Shown here: positions 23,739 through 33,700 of the stretch, one piece after another | Layout of the letters: each line of letters starts with the position of its first letter | Numbering within the stretch: position 1 is the stretch's first letter | Assembly (NCBI RefSeq): GCF_000426925.1 | Contig: NZ_KE384681.1 | Coordinates: forward strand, 16,160-50,186 | Direction: 5' to 3' | Length of the DNA stretch: 34,027 nt | Source of the DNA: Dolichospermum circinale AWQC310F | Lineage (GTDB): Bacteria; Cyanobacteriota; Cyanobacteriia; Cyanobacteriales; Nostocaceae | Translations under genes and position numbers: made by a program | The notes under the pieces: model-generated | The model's database searches: none | What the model was told of the DNA's origin: nothing | Seen by the model: the letters and a program-made list of their open reading frames with translations, nothing else

Positions 23739-24010
23739 ATGACGCGCTTTATACATGATCAATTGGCAAAACAATATCTAACAGAACTATTAACACCTTA
23801 TGGACAAGTAGAAACCAGTAAAGATATTACCGCAGAAGTTAGACAAAATTTGACATTCATGCGGATTTAGAACGGCAAGCTAAACGCAATGAGACGCGAA
23901 TCAATATTGGAATTTTGTTGTAAAATATCCTCTACAGTTATCCCGTGAGGAATTATGAGCTAGATTTGTGTGAATTAGCAGTATAAGTGGCTTATTTGTT
24001 TGGCTTACAG
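23739..24010 (+). pseudogene. Decayed gene of an Rpn/DUF4351-like cyanobacterial family
   Basis: ATG at 23739 opens with MTRFIHDQLAKQYLTELL and continues to AEVRQ, then stops at about 23870. After an internal deletion, further fragments appear in shifted frames: DLERQAKRNETRINIGILL, then KYPLQLSREE, then YELDLCELAV and, after a stop, VAYLFGLQ. The order of fragments matches a widespread cyanobacterial family beginning with MTRFIHDQ-F-AK-YL, so I read it as a remnant with one deletion and several frameshifts or stops. The family assignment is from memory and the exact 3' end is approximate. Confidence 0.6.
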
Positions 24011-24016
24011 ACCCGT

Positions 24017-24147
24017 CTGGAAATGAATTTCCAGGCTAATAGCTCAAGTTTACTAAAGTAAACTAACTAAATTTAGGCAGAAAATTTTCTAGTTCTTTTA
24101 GTCATCTTGAGATGACTTTTGCTATGAGACTGGGAATTTATTCCCAG
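24017..24147. repeat. Four perfect hairpins in a symmetric composite repeat
   Basis: Perfect stems in order: CTGGAAAT/ATTTCCAG (24017-24034), AGTTTAC/GTAAACT (24047-24064), AGTCATCT/AGATGACT (24100-24117) and CTGGGAAT/ATTCCCAG (24130-24147). The outer two resemble each other, and taatagctcaag and cttttgctatgag mirror each other, so the whole has dyad symmetry. It looks like a paired REP/BIME-type element. The third hairpin is followed by TTT and could act as a terminator. Confidence 0.7.
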
Positions 24148-24198
24148 GCGGTTAGGTGGTAATGAAATTTGATATGAGAAAAATATAGAGATTTGAAA

Positions 24199-24723
24199 AT
24201 GTTAAAATTTGCGCCAATCATTAAATTAGGTAATCCGATATTAGGACAAAAAGCGGCTGCGGTTGAGAATATTCAAGATGAGAAAATTCAAAACCTGATT
24301 GATGAATTAATTACCTCAGTTGCTCAAGCTAATGGGGTGGGAATTGCTGCACCACAAATAGCAGCATCATACCGTTTATTTATCGTCGCTTCCCGTCCTA
24401 ATGCTAGATATCCCCACGCACCAGAAATGCAGCCCACCGCAATGATCAACCCGCGAATTGTTGCCCATTCTTCGGAAATAGTCAAGGGTTGGGAAGGTTG
24501 TTTAAGTGTTCCGGGAATTAGGGGTTTAGTTCCTAGATATCAAACAATTGAAATCGAATATACAGACCGTTATGGCAATTTACAAAAACAAGAATTAACT
24601 GATTTTATTGCCCGAATTTTTCAACATGAGTATGATCATTTGGAAGGATTAGTATTTTTAGATCGTGTGGAAAATAATCATGATTTAATTAGTGAGGAAG
24701 AATATCAGAAATTGGTAATGTAG
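24199..24723 (+). CDS. def: Peptide deformylase
   Basis: This 174-residue protein starts at ATG 24199 (a TTG two codons upstream is less likely). It removes the formyl group from the initiator methionine of new proteins. All three metal-site motifs are present: GVGIAAPQI, EGCLSVPG and HEYDHLEG. Length is normal for a bacterial PDF. It seems to be transcribed alone; a GC-rich hairpin follows. Confidence 0.95.
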   Translation: MLKFAPIIKLGNPILGQKAAAVENIQDEKIQNLIDELITSVAQANGVGIAAPQIAASYRLFIVASRPNARYPHAPEMQPTAMINPRIVAHSSEIVKGWEGCLSVPGIRGLVPRYQTIEIEYTDRYGNLQKQELTDFIARIFQHEYDHLEGLVFLDRVENNHDLISEEEYQKLVM

Positions 24724-24763
24724 TGGTTATTGGGTGAGTGAGATACAACCACCCCACCCCCAA

Positions 24764-24789
24764 CCCCCTCCCCGCAAGCGAGGAGGGGG
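24764..24789. terminator. GC-rich hairpin between def and the convergent HdrB-like gene
   Basis: CCCCCTCC (24764-24771) pairs perfectly with GGAGGGGG (24782-24789), with a ten-base loop around gcaagc. It sits between two genes that end towards each other and may serve both, though no T-tract follows. The sequence is a common cyanobacterial intergenic repeat. Confidence 0.5.
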
Positions 24790-24881
24790 CTATAATCTAC
24801 CTGATTACAGTGCATACCGCTATTAATTGGGGACTGGAGACTGGAATGAAAAATATTCTTGCTCTGCTCCTCTTTCCCCTA

Positions 24882-25787
24882 TCACCATCCTAATTTTTCT
24901 AAAACCGGTTTTGTAGACACAATATGTCTTTCTAAACCGAGTTCTTTAGGACTAACACCTAAAGCCAAAGCAATTAATTGGGGTAAGTGTAAAATTGGTA
25001 AACCTAATTTTTGACCAATAACTTTTTCTACTTCCGGTTGACGAGAATCTAAATTCAAATGACACAGAGGACATGGTGTGACAATACAATCAGCCCCATT
25101 AGCTACAGCCTCTTGAATATGATTTCCCGCCATTTGGAAGGATTCTGTAGTCGCATAGCTAGACAAAGGCCAACCACAACATTGAGTCCTGCCACGATAA
25201 TATATAGGTGTCGCTCCTACAGCCCGAAATACATTTTCCATTGCTTCGGGTTGAAAAGGATCATCATAAGGCATGGATTTTTGAGCGCGAAGCAGATAAC
25301 AGCCATAAAAAGCTGCACATTTTAATCCACTTAATTTCTTGTTAACACGCCCAGAAATTTCCTCTAAACCATAATCTGTCACCAAAGCATACAAAAGATG
25401 TTTAACTTCTGTACTCCCCCGATAAGGAGAACAGCCTTCTTTTTCCAGTAAACCATTAACTTTGTTGAGATAATCGGGATTTGTAGATTGACATTCTTTT
25501 AACCGTTCATCAACATGACCAAGGACACCCTGACAAGTGCTACAATGAGTTAGTAAGGGGAGATGCAAAGATTCCGCTAAAGCGATATTTCTAGCGTTAA
25601 CGGTGTCTTCTAATAATTGCGAATCTTCTTTAAATGTACCAGAACCACAACAAGCGGCTTTTTTCAATTCAATCAGTTCAATACCTAACGCCTTAGTTAG
25701 AGATTGAGTGGATAAATACAGTTCTCGACAAGCTCCTTGCGCTACACAACCGGGATAATAGGCGTATTTGAGAGTTTTGGATGGCAT
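24882..25787 (-). CDS. HdrB-like CCG-domain iron-sulfur protein
   Basis: This 301-residue protein starts with ATG at 25787. Two CCG domains are visible: the first has YPGCV, AACCGSGTF and THCSTCQG; the second has AFYGCYLL, QCCGWPLS and VTPCPLCHLNLD. This is the layout of the heterodisulfide reductase B subunit, which binds an unusual iron-sulfur cluster. Cyanobacteria do not make coenzyme M/B, so the protein probably serves another electron-transfer complex, perhaps a type E succinate dehydrogenase subunit; that is inference. No partner subunit is next to it. It diverges from acpP. Confidence 0.88.
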   Translation of the reverse strand: MPSKTLKYAYYPGCVAQGACRELYLSTQSLTKALGIELIELKKAACCGSGTFKEDSQLLEDTVNARNIALAESLHLPLLTHCSTCQGVLGHVDERLKECQSTNPDYLNKVNGLLEKEGCSPYRGSTEVKHLLYALVTDYGLEEISGRVNKKLSGLKCAAFYGCYLLRAQKSMPYDDPFQPEAMENVFRAVGATPIYYRGRTQCCGWPLSSYATTESFQMAGNHIQEAVANGADCIVTPCPLCHLNLDSRQPEVEKVIGQKLGLPILHLPQLIALALGVSPKELGLERHIVSTKPVLEKLGW

Positions 25788-26000
25788 AAAAGTATACTTG
25801 ATTTAGATTTTAGAGGTAATTGGGATTTGTTATGTATTGGTAGTGATTGGTGGTTGGACTATTAAATCCGCTGATCTTCAATTCTCAGTTTTCATGATAG
25901 AACCTATACTCAGATTCACTCTTTCCGATAAGATGTATATGGCCAAAAAAACTTTGTTCATTGAGAGCAAATCATAGCAACTTTTTAAGGACTTTTATTT

Positions 26001-26255
26001 ATGAGCCAAGCAGATACTTTTGAAAGAGTAAAAAAAATTATCATTGAGCAACTGAGTGTAGACAAACCGGAGAAGGTTATACCAGAAGCCAGTTTTATTG
26101 ACGATTTAGGGGCTGATTCCCTAGATACAGTTGAGCTAGTCATGGCCTTGGAAGAAGAGTTTGATATCGAAATTCCTGACGAAGAAGCTGAAAAAATTAC
26201 AACTGTTCAAGCTGTAGTAGATTATATCAATAGTCACGTTGCTGCATCTGCTTAG
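26001..26255 (+). CDS. acpP: Acyl carrier protein
   Basis: This 84-residue protein starts with ATG at 26001 with AAGGA upstream. [16 protein letters not shown] carries the serine that takes the phosphopantetheine arm (Ser40 region). It is small, acidic and of normal length. It carries growing acyl chains in type II fatty acid synthesis; the next gene, fabF, elongates them, so the pair is a functional unit. A hairpin between the two may set their ratio. Confidence 0.97.
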   Translation: MSQADTFERVKKIIIEQLSVDKPEKVIPEASFIDDLGADSLDTVELVMALEEEFDIEIPDEEAEKITTVQAVVDYINSHVAASA

Positions 26256-26275
26256 ATAAGTTGTAGTTCAGTATG

Positions 26276-26329
26276 GGCGGGTTTAAAGAGATATTTTGCA
26301 GGTATACAGATTAACTGGATAAACCCGCC
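26276..26329 (+). terminator. Long-loop hairpin between acpP and fabF
   Basis: GGCGGGTTTA (26276-26285) pairs perfectly with TAAACCCGCC (26320-26329) around a 34-nt loop. It lies 20 bp after the acpP stop. Without a following T-tract it may be a partial terminator or mRNA-stabilising structure that yields more acpP than fabF message. Confidence 0.5.
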
Positions 26330-26490
26330 GGTACATGAGTGTTGAGTGTTTAAACCGTAAAAATTCAAGGAAAACCCCAAAAGTCCTAATTTTGAGAAAA
26401 CAATATACTCAAAACTTGAGGATACTTGACTGGAAACTCAGCACTCTTAATTGTTCCATCTGCTGCTTTTTTGCCATATTTAATGTAATT

Positions 26491-27750
26491 ATGACAGACT
26501 TAAAACGTAATCGCGTTGTTGTAACAGGTGTGGGCGCGATTACACCCATTGGAAACACACCCGCCGAATATTGGGAAGGATTATTGAGCGGACGCAATGG
26601 TATTGACTATATTACCGCTTTTGATGCTTCTAAACATAGTTGTCGCATTGCCGGTGAAGTCAAAAACTTTGATCCAGAGACTTACTTAGAACGCAAAGAA
26701 GCCAAGCGCATGGATCGTTTTTCTCAACTGGGTGTATCAGCAGCTATTCAAGCTGTTGCGGACTCAGGGTTAGTAATTGACGATCTCAATGCTGAACAAA
26801 TTGGCGTGATCATTGGTTCTGGTATTGGTGGCATTAAAGTATTAGAAGACCAACAAACCATTTATTTAGATCCTAAACGGGGTCCTAGTCGTTGTAGTCC
26901 CTTCATGATTCCCATGATGATCGCCAATATGGCAGCGGGATTAACAGCAATTCATACAGGTGCAAAAGGTCCCAATTCCTGTTCTGTAACAGCCTGTGCG
27001 GCTGGTTCTAATTCCATTGGTGATGCTTTTCGTCAAATTCAATGGGGATACGCTAAAGCTATGATTTGCGGTGGCTGTGAAGCAGCAGTTACCCCCCTAT
27101 CAGTAGCAGGATTTGCCTCAGCACGGGCTTTATCCACCCGCAATGATGATCCAGCCCATGCTTGTCGTCCCTTTGATAGGGATAGGGACGGGTTTGTGAT
27201 GGGTGAAGGCGCGGGAATTTTAATTCTCGAAGAGTTAGAACACGCCATTAAGCGTAGCGCACGCATCTATGGGGAAATTGTCGGTTATGGGATGACCTGT
27301 GATGCGTATCATATCACTGCGCCGATTCCCGGTGGTTTAGGTGCGGCTAGGGCGATAGAATTAGCTTTAAAAGATGGTGCGATCGCCCCAGAAATGGTAA
27401 GTTACATCAATGCCCATGGGACAAGTACACCAGCCAATGATGTCAACGAAACCGCCGCTATTAAGAAAGCTTTGGGAGATCACGCCTATAAAATAGCCGT
27501 CAGTTCCACTAAATCCATGACAGGACACCTTTTAGGTGGTTCGGGAGGAATTGAAGCCGTAGCGACAATTTTAGCCGTAGCTGATGACAAAATTCCCCCT
27601 ACTATCAACATCGAAAATCTTGATCCAGAATGTGATCTAGATTATGTCCCCCACACCAGCCGCAGTCAAATAGTCGAGGTAGCCTTATCTAACTCCTTTG
27701 GCTTTGGTGGTCATAATGTCAGCCTAGCCTTCAAGAAATTTACTCCCTAA
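26491..27750 (+). CDS. fabF: Beta-ketoacyl-ACP synthase II
   Basis: This 419-residue protein starts at ATG 26491 (MTDLKRNRVVVTGVGAITP). An in-frame ATG at 26335 would add 52 residues unlike the family and is rejected. The active site is complete: Cys in SVTACAAGSNSIG, His in NAHGTST, and Lys/His in STKSMTGHLLGG. It condenses malonyl-ACP with acyl-ACP in fatty acid elongation. It follows acpP by 235 bp and precedes tktA on the same strand. Confidence 0.97.
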   Translation: MTDLKRNRVVVTGVGAITPIGNTPAEYWEGLLSGRNGIDYITAFDASKHSCRIAGEVKNFDPETYLERKEAKRMDRFSQLGVSAAIQAVADSGLVIDDLNAEQIGVIIGSGIGGIKVLEDQQTIYLDPKRGPSRCSPFMIPMMIANMAAGLTAIHTGAKGPNSCSVTACAAGSNSIGDAFRQIQWGYAKAMICGGCEAAVTPLSVAGFASARALSTRNDDPAHACRPFDRDRDGFVMGEGAGILILEELEHAIKRSARIYGEIVGYGMTCDAYHITAPIPGGLGAARAIELALKDGAIAPEMVSYINAHGTSTPANDVNETAAIKKALGDHAYKIAVSSTKSMTGHLLGGSGGIEAVATILAVADDKIPPTINIENLDPECDLDYVPHTSRSQIVEVALSNSFGFGGHNVSLAFKKFTP

Positions 27751-28110
27751 AGATACTTACTAGTCAGGTAATAGGTAACAGGTAAAGTTAATAACCCAAT
27801 TATCCATTACCAAGACTTGTATTTATTATTGATCCCCGCATAATTTTGCTCCTAGTTTGTCTTTTAGAAGTGAACATAAGGCATGATAGAGAAATTCATA
27901 GCTGAACTAACAGCCTAGCTAATGCCAAGCTTTGGGAAGGTATGATTAAATTTATCGGCTTATCGGCCTGATTCATCACTAAAAACCTCAAACATCCCCC
28001 TTGTCCATTGATCATTGGGAATGAGATGATGAACCAAGTGGGATCATTTGCTCATGAACCCACAAAAAACCCTAAAAAGAGTCCTAACCCGTCCTTAACA
28101 ATTAGAGATT
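27751..28110. other. Intergenic region between fabF and tktA
   Basis: There is no gene in these 360 bp. An aggtaa-type short repeat (27766-27785) is present. GTGGG/CCCAC (about 28039-28064) can pair. The length implies that tktA has its own promoter, but I could not locate it confidently. Confidence 0.5.
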
Positions 28111-30123
28111 ATGGCTGTTGCAACCCAATCCCTCCAAGAACTTTGTATCAATTCTATCCGCTTTTTGGCTGTTGATGCCATAGAAAAATCCAAGTCAGGA
28201 CACCCTGGACTACCGATGGGTGCTGCTCCCATGGCTTTTGTCCTTTGGGACTCCTTTATGCGGTATAATCCTAAAAATCCGCAATGGTTCAACCGCGATC
28301 GCTTTGTTTTATCCGCTGGTCATGGTTCAATGTTGCAGTATGCCCTACTGTACCTCACAGGCTACGATAGCGTTACCATAGACGACATTAAACAATTTCG
28401 TCAATGGGGTGCTAAGACCCCAGGCCACCCCGAAAATTTTGTGACAGCCGGTGTAGAAGTTACCACAGGTCCTTTAGGCCAAGGAATTGCTAATGCAGTC
28501 GGTTTAGCAGTAGCAGAAGCACACCTGGCCGCTAAGTTCAATAAACCTGATGCAACAATTGTTGATCACTACACTTATGTGATTCTTGGTGATGGTTGCA
28601 ACATGGAAGGGATTTCTGGTGAAGCAGCCTCTATCGCTGGACACTGGGGATTAGGTAAACTTATTGCTCTCTATGACGATAACCATATCTCCATTGATGG
28701 TTCTACAGATGTAGCATTCACCGAAGATGTTTCTAAACGCTTTGAATCCTACGGTTGGCACGTTTTGCACGTTAAAGACGGTAACACAGATTTAGAAGGC
28801 ATTGCCAAAGCGATCGCACAGGCCAAAGCAGTCACAGACAAACCCACCATGATTAAGGTGACAACCACCATCGGTTATGGTTCTCCTAATAAAGCTAATA
28901 CTGCTGGTATTCACGGTGCAGCCTTAGGTGCAGATGAAACAATAGCTACCCGCAACAATTTAGGCTGGAAATACGATGCTTTTGTCGTTCCTGAAGATGC
29001 CCTCAACCATACCCGCAAGGCTGTTGAACGCGGTGCTGCTTACGAATCCGAGTGGAACAAAGCTTATGCTGAATACAAGGCTAAATACCCCCAAGAAGCC
29101 GCTGAATTTGAACGTTTGATTAGTGGCAAATTACCAGAGGGTTGGGATCAAGTATTACCTACCTACACAGATGCAGATAAAGCATTACCTACCCGCAAAC
29201 ACTCGGAAATCTGTCTCAACAAATTAGGTGCGGTTTTACCGGAATTAATCGGTGGTTCTGCTGACTTAACCCACTCCAACCTCACTGAACTTAAAGGTAC
29301 TGGAGACTTCCAAAAAGGACATTTCGGAAATCGTAACATTCACTTCGGTGTCCGGGAACACGCCATGGGTGCAATTTGCAACGGTATGGCTTTACACCGC
29401 TCCGGTTTAATACCCTACGGTGCAACTTTCCTCATCTTCACCGATTATATGCGGGCTGCTATTCGTTTAGCTGCTCTTTCTGAAGCCGGCGCAATTTGGG
29501 TCATGACTCACGACTCCATTGGCCAGGGTGAAGATGGTCCTACCCACCAACCCATTGAAACTTTAGCTTCTTTGCGGGCTATTCCTGATTTAACCGTAAT
29601 TCGTCCCGCAGATGGAAATGAAACCTCTGGTGGTTACAAAGTTGCCATTGAGAAGTCTAAAGCACAAGCTTCTACCTTATTAGCTTTCACTCGTCAAAAT
29701 GTTCCTAACTTAGCAGGTACATCTATCGCAGGTGTCGCTAAGGGTGCATATACAATTGTTGATTGTCAAGGTACACCAGATATTATCTTAATTGGTACTG
29801 GTTCAGAATTAAGTCTTTGTGTGAGTGCCGCAGAGAAACTGACAGCAGAAGGTAAGAAAGTTCGTGTTGTTTCTATGCCTTCTTCTACCTTATTTGATAC
29901 ACAAGATGCAGCTTATAAAGAGTCCATTCTTCCTCAAGCTGTTACTAAACGCCTATCAGTGGAAGCGGCTAGTAGCTTCGGTTGGCATAAGTATATCGGT
30001 AGTGAAGGCGATACCGTCAGTATTGATACTTTTGGTGCTTCCGCTCCTGGTGGTATTTGTTTAGAGAAGTTTGGCTTCACAGTTGATAATGTTTTAGCTA
30101 AAGCCAAAGCATTGTTAGGCTAA
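28111..30123 (+). CDS. tktA: Transketolase
   Basis: This 670-residue protein starts with ATG at 28111. It is a thiamine diphosphate enzyme of the Calvin cycle and pentose phosphate pathway, moving two-carbon units between sugar phosphates. N-terminal motifs are [38 protein letters not shown] and the ThDP/Mg motif [13 protein letters not shown]...DDN. The pyrimidine domain has [11 protein letters not shown] and [18 protein letters not shown]. Full length and no damage. It follows acpP-fabF, an order common in Nostocales, and ends with a clear terminator. Confidence 0.98.
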   Translation: MAVATQSLQELCINSIRFLAVDAIEKSKSGHPGLPMGAAPMAFVLWDSFMRYNPKNPQWFNRDRFVLSAGHGSMLQYALLYLTGYDSVTIDDIKQFRQWGAKTPGHPENFVTAGVEVTTGPLGQGIANAVGLAVAEAHLAAKFNKPDATIVDHYTYVILGDGCNMEGISGEAASIAGHWGLGKLIALYDDNHISIDGSTDVAFTEDVSKRFESYGWHVLHVKDGNTDLEGIAKAIAQAKAVTDKPTMIKVTTTIGYGSPNKANTAGIHGAALGADETIATRNNLGWKYDAFVVPEDALNHTRKAVERGAAYESEWNKAYAEYKAKYPQEAAEFERLISGKLPEGWDQVLPTYTDADKALPTRKHSEICLNKLGAVLPELIGGSADLTHSNLTELKGTGDFQKGHFGNRNIHFGVREHAMGAICNGMALHRSGLIPYGATFLIFTDYMRAAIRLAALSEAGAIWVMTHDSIGQGEDGPTHQPIETLASLRAIPDLTVIRPADGNETSGGYKVAIEKSKAQASTLLAFTRQNVPNLAGTSIAGVAKGAYTIVDCQGTPDIILIGTGSELSLCVSAAEKLTAEGKKVRVVSMPSSTLFDTQDAAYKESILPQAVTKRLSVEAASSFGWHKYIGSEGDTVSIDTFGASAPGGICLEKFGFTVDNVLAKAKALLG

Positions 30124-30234
30124 TTACAGCCGGAGTCAGGAGTAAAATTGGCTTATTGTCTGGCTTTGATTAGATTTTGTACCTGCTTGATTTCCAATCT
30201 GCTGTATCATAGCATCAATATTCTCTGATTTTTT

Positions 30235-30262
30235 AGGTGGGCTAAAACGCTCACCTTTTTTT
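30235..30262 (+). terminator. Rho-independent terminator of tktA
   Basis: AGGTGGGC (30235-30242) pairs with GCTCACCT (30249-30256) with one G-T pair and a TAAAAC loop. A run of eight T (30255-30262) follows. It sits about 110 bp after the tktA stop. Confidence 0.85.
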
Positions 30263-30713
30263 ATACATAAAGTCTAAATTAATACTAGTAAATCTGTGAA
30301 ACCTGCGGATAGTTTCACTTTTAACTCCTGAATTTTGCTATTTAGAAGTTAGAACGCAGATTCCGCACATAATTTAGTATCCATCTTTTCAAGAATTACA
30401 GCACTTACGCACAAGTCGCGGAATAAGAAACCACTCCAGGCACAGAGGTAACAGAGAAATTGGGGCTTAGGGAGAGATATTTTGCGTAAGTCCTGAATTA
30501 TTCGCTTGACTGAGCGGTTAGACAAATAAATATTAATACTTAAAAGTAAATAATACAATAGATACTTATAAGAAAGATTGTAGGGACAATATTTTGGACA
30601 TACTAATTGTTATTTTAATTTTCGTGACATAAGAAATCTTAATATAAATACCCTAGAAATTAAAAGTAAATCGTGTTATATCTTTAATAAAGCATTCTAC
30701 CTTATATATACCT
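30263..30713. other. Intergenic region before the Calx-beta gene
   Basis: About 450 bp with no gene. It contains the inverted-repeat element at 30399-30495. The AT-rich part from 30590 to 30713 should hold the promoter of the repeat protein; no clear -35/-10 pair or ribosome-binding site was found before ATG 30714. Confidence 0.5.
30399..30495. repeat. MITE-like element with 14-bp inverted ends
   Basis: The left end (cagcacttacgcac, 30399-30412) and right end (ttgcgtaagtcctg, 30482-30495) pair at 12 of 14 positions. The inside (actccaggcacagaggtaac) resembles 7169-7190. At 97 bp with no coding capacity it looks like a non-autonomous dispersed element; a lone matching end occurs near 13741. 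Confidence 0.55.
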
Positions 30714-33700
30714 ATGAACTTCTCACTTTTACTTGAATCAGCCCTAAAGCTGACATACGACAAACTCAGTGGCTTTTCTGGTTTTAATAATAATTTCTGG
30801 CAGGTTTTCGACAGCGCTTTTGGGACGCAATACAACCGCAGCGCGGCGGAAATTCTGCGATTAGATTGGCAAGGGGGTAATTTCAGTCAACTTCCCCAAA
30901 TCGAGGTTGTTAGTAACACCATTCTTGGCAATGCTAATGGCGCCTATTCTACTAGCACCAATAAGATTTATTTATCAGATAATTTTGTCGCAAATGCAAA
31001 TTCAGCAGCAGTTAGTGACGTAATCTTAGAAGAAATTGGGCATTTTGTAGATGCTCGGATTAATCAAACGGATAGCGCTGGAGACGAAGGGGCGATTTTT
31101 GCCGCTTTGGTACGAGGTGAAAGTCTGAATGGGACAACTTTACAGAGTTTGCAAGCAGAGAATGACCACGCTACGATTATAATAAATGGAGAAGCGATCG
31201 CAATTGAACAGAGTGCTTTAATCACAAGAGACTTAAATAGCGTTACTGCCGCGCAACTTGTTAACACTTTAATCGGCAACTCCGGTATTACACCCGACAA
31301 AATCAGCAACGTCAGGTTTATTGGTGCAAATGTTGCCGGGGGTACTTTTACCGGTGGACTAGGAACAATAGGCATAGACAACGGTATTGTTCTGAGTACG
31401 GGAAATATTGATGTTGATGATGATCCTTCAACCTACTCAACTTCTAACGGTAAATCAGGTGACAGAGATCTAGATGCCATAGTCAAAACTATAGTCTCTA
31501 ATAACAGCACCAATGATGCAGCAGTATTAGAGTTTGACTTTATTCCGACCTCGAATACTATCAGCTTCTCCTATGTATTTGCTTCTGAAAATTATCCTGA
31601 GTTGGGAAATTCAAGGTTCAATGATGTTTTTGCCTTTTACTTAAATGGTAGAAACATTGCTTTCGTCCCCGGTGTAACAACTCCTGTTTCTATCAATACT
31701 GTCAACACTGGAACGAACTCGGCATTTTTCAAACCTGATTATTATGGAAATATTTTAGGTACGAAGTTCGATGGTTTCACAACTGTATTAAGTGCAGTAG
31801 CAACAGATCTTATTCCAGGTGTTACTAATCACATCAAGTTAGCGATCGCTGATAGCCGTGACTATGCTCGTGATTCGGCAGTTTTTATTCAAGGTTTTAG
31901 TGACCCAAGTACCATTGTTAAAGTCATAGCTACAGATAGCGACGCGGGAGAAGGAACAACAGCTAACCCAGGTGTGTTTACGATTACTCGCACAGGTAGC
32001 ACTAACAATGCTCTCACAGTTAGTTACACAATTTCGGGAACTGCATCTACTGGTGACTACAGTCCCATTCCTTCTACCGTAACTTTTCTGGCGGGAGAGA
32101 CTTCAAAGACCGTCACCATTACTCCCGTTAATGATAATCTTGTCGAAGGCTCAGAAACCGTAATCCTGTCATTAATTAGTGGCACTAATTACAGTTTAGG
32201 CACAGACAATAGTGCAACAGTAATCATCACTGACAATGATGTTGATCCAGGACGTGCTGTTGTTAGCCTATCGGTTAATCCTGCTAGTGTTCTTGAAGAC
32301 GGGACAACAAATCTAGTTTACACTTTCACTCGTGCTGGAAATCTGACTAATGCCTTAACTGTTAACTTCAATGTTGGCGGTTCAGCTACTTTCAGCAGTG
32401 ACTCTAATTACACTGACTATACTCAAACAGGAGCAGCCAGTTTTGGACTAACAAGAGGATCCATTACCTTTGCTGCGGGTGCAAGTACGGCCACTTTAAC
32501 CATTGACCCCAAAGCAGATACCACCTTTGAAGGTAATGAAAAAGTCGAGTTAACCCTAGCTCCTGGATCAGGTTACGTTATCAATACAGCCACCGCCGTC
32601 ATTGGAACTATTACTGATGAGGATACCAATGTTAACGTAGCCGTATTCCCTGATAGCGTATTGGAAGATGGTACAGCTAACCTGGTTTATACCTTCAGTC
32701 GGTATGGAAAGATAGATAATGCCTTAACCGTTAACTATAGCATTGGCGGTACAGCCGATGGTGCTGACTACACAGGAGCAACACCAGGAACAGGTAAAAC
32801 CATCACCTTTGCTGTCGGTGAAACTACGGTAACCTTAACCATAGACCCCACAGCAGACACCACATTTGAAAATGATGAAACAGTAGCTGTCACCTTAGCT
32901 AATGGCACAGGTTACACCGTTGGTACATCAGGATCAGCAACGGGAACTATTATTAATGATGACAAACCTCTCGTTACTGTAGCCGTAACTCCAAGCAGCG
33001 TATTTGAAGACGGTACACCCAACCTAGTCTATACCTTCACCCGTACCGGAGTTACCACCAACCGCTTAACAGTCAACTATAGCATTGGTGGTACAGCCGA
33101 TGGTAATGACTACACAGGGGCAACACCGGGAACAGGTAAAACCATCACCTTTGATGCGGGTGCAACTACAGCTACTTTAATCATAGACCCTACAGCAGAT
33201 GCCATCATTGAAAGTAATGAGACAGTTGCTGTCACCTTAGATAGTGGCACAAGTTATACCGTTGGTACAACAGGACCCGTCATAGGAACTATTAATGATG
33301 ACGATACTGCTAGTATTACCGTAACCGTAAGTCCAAGCAGCGTATTTGAAGACGGTACACCCAACCTAGTCTATACCTTCACTCGCAGTTATCCTGGTGG
33401 TACAAGCCTGTCCTTAGGTAATCCCTTAACCGTTAACTTCAATGTTGGCGGTACAGCCACCTTCAACACTGACTACACTCAAACCGGTGCAGCTATTACA
33501 TTTCCTACAGGAGCAACAACAGGAACAGGAACCATCACCTTTGCTGCGGGTGAAACTACGAAACAAATAACCATTAACCCCACAGGAGACACCACCGTTG
33601 AAAGTAATGAGACAGTAGCTGTCACCTTAGCTAATGGCACAGGTTACACCCTTGGTACAACAGGACCCGTCATAGGAACTATTAATGATGACGATACTGC

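Noticed and set aside
26335-26490. In-frame N-terminal extension of FabF from ATG 26335
   Set aside because: The extra 52 residues do not resemble FabF and overlap the leader hairpin region; MTDLKRNRVVVTG at 26491 is the family start.
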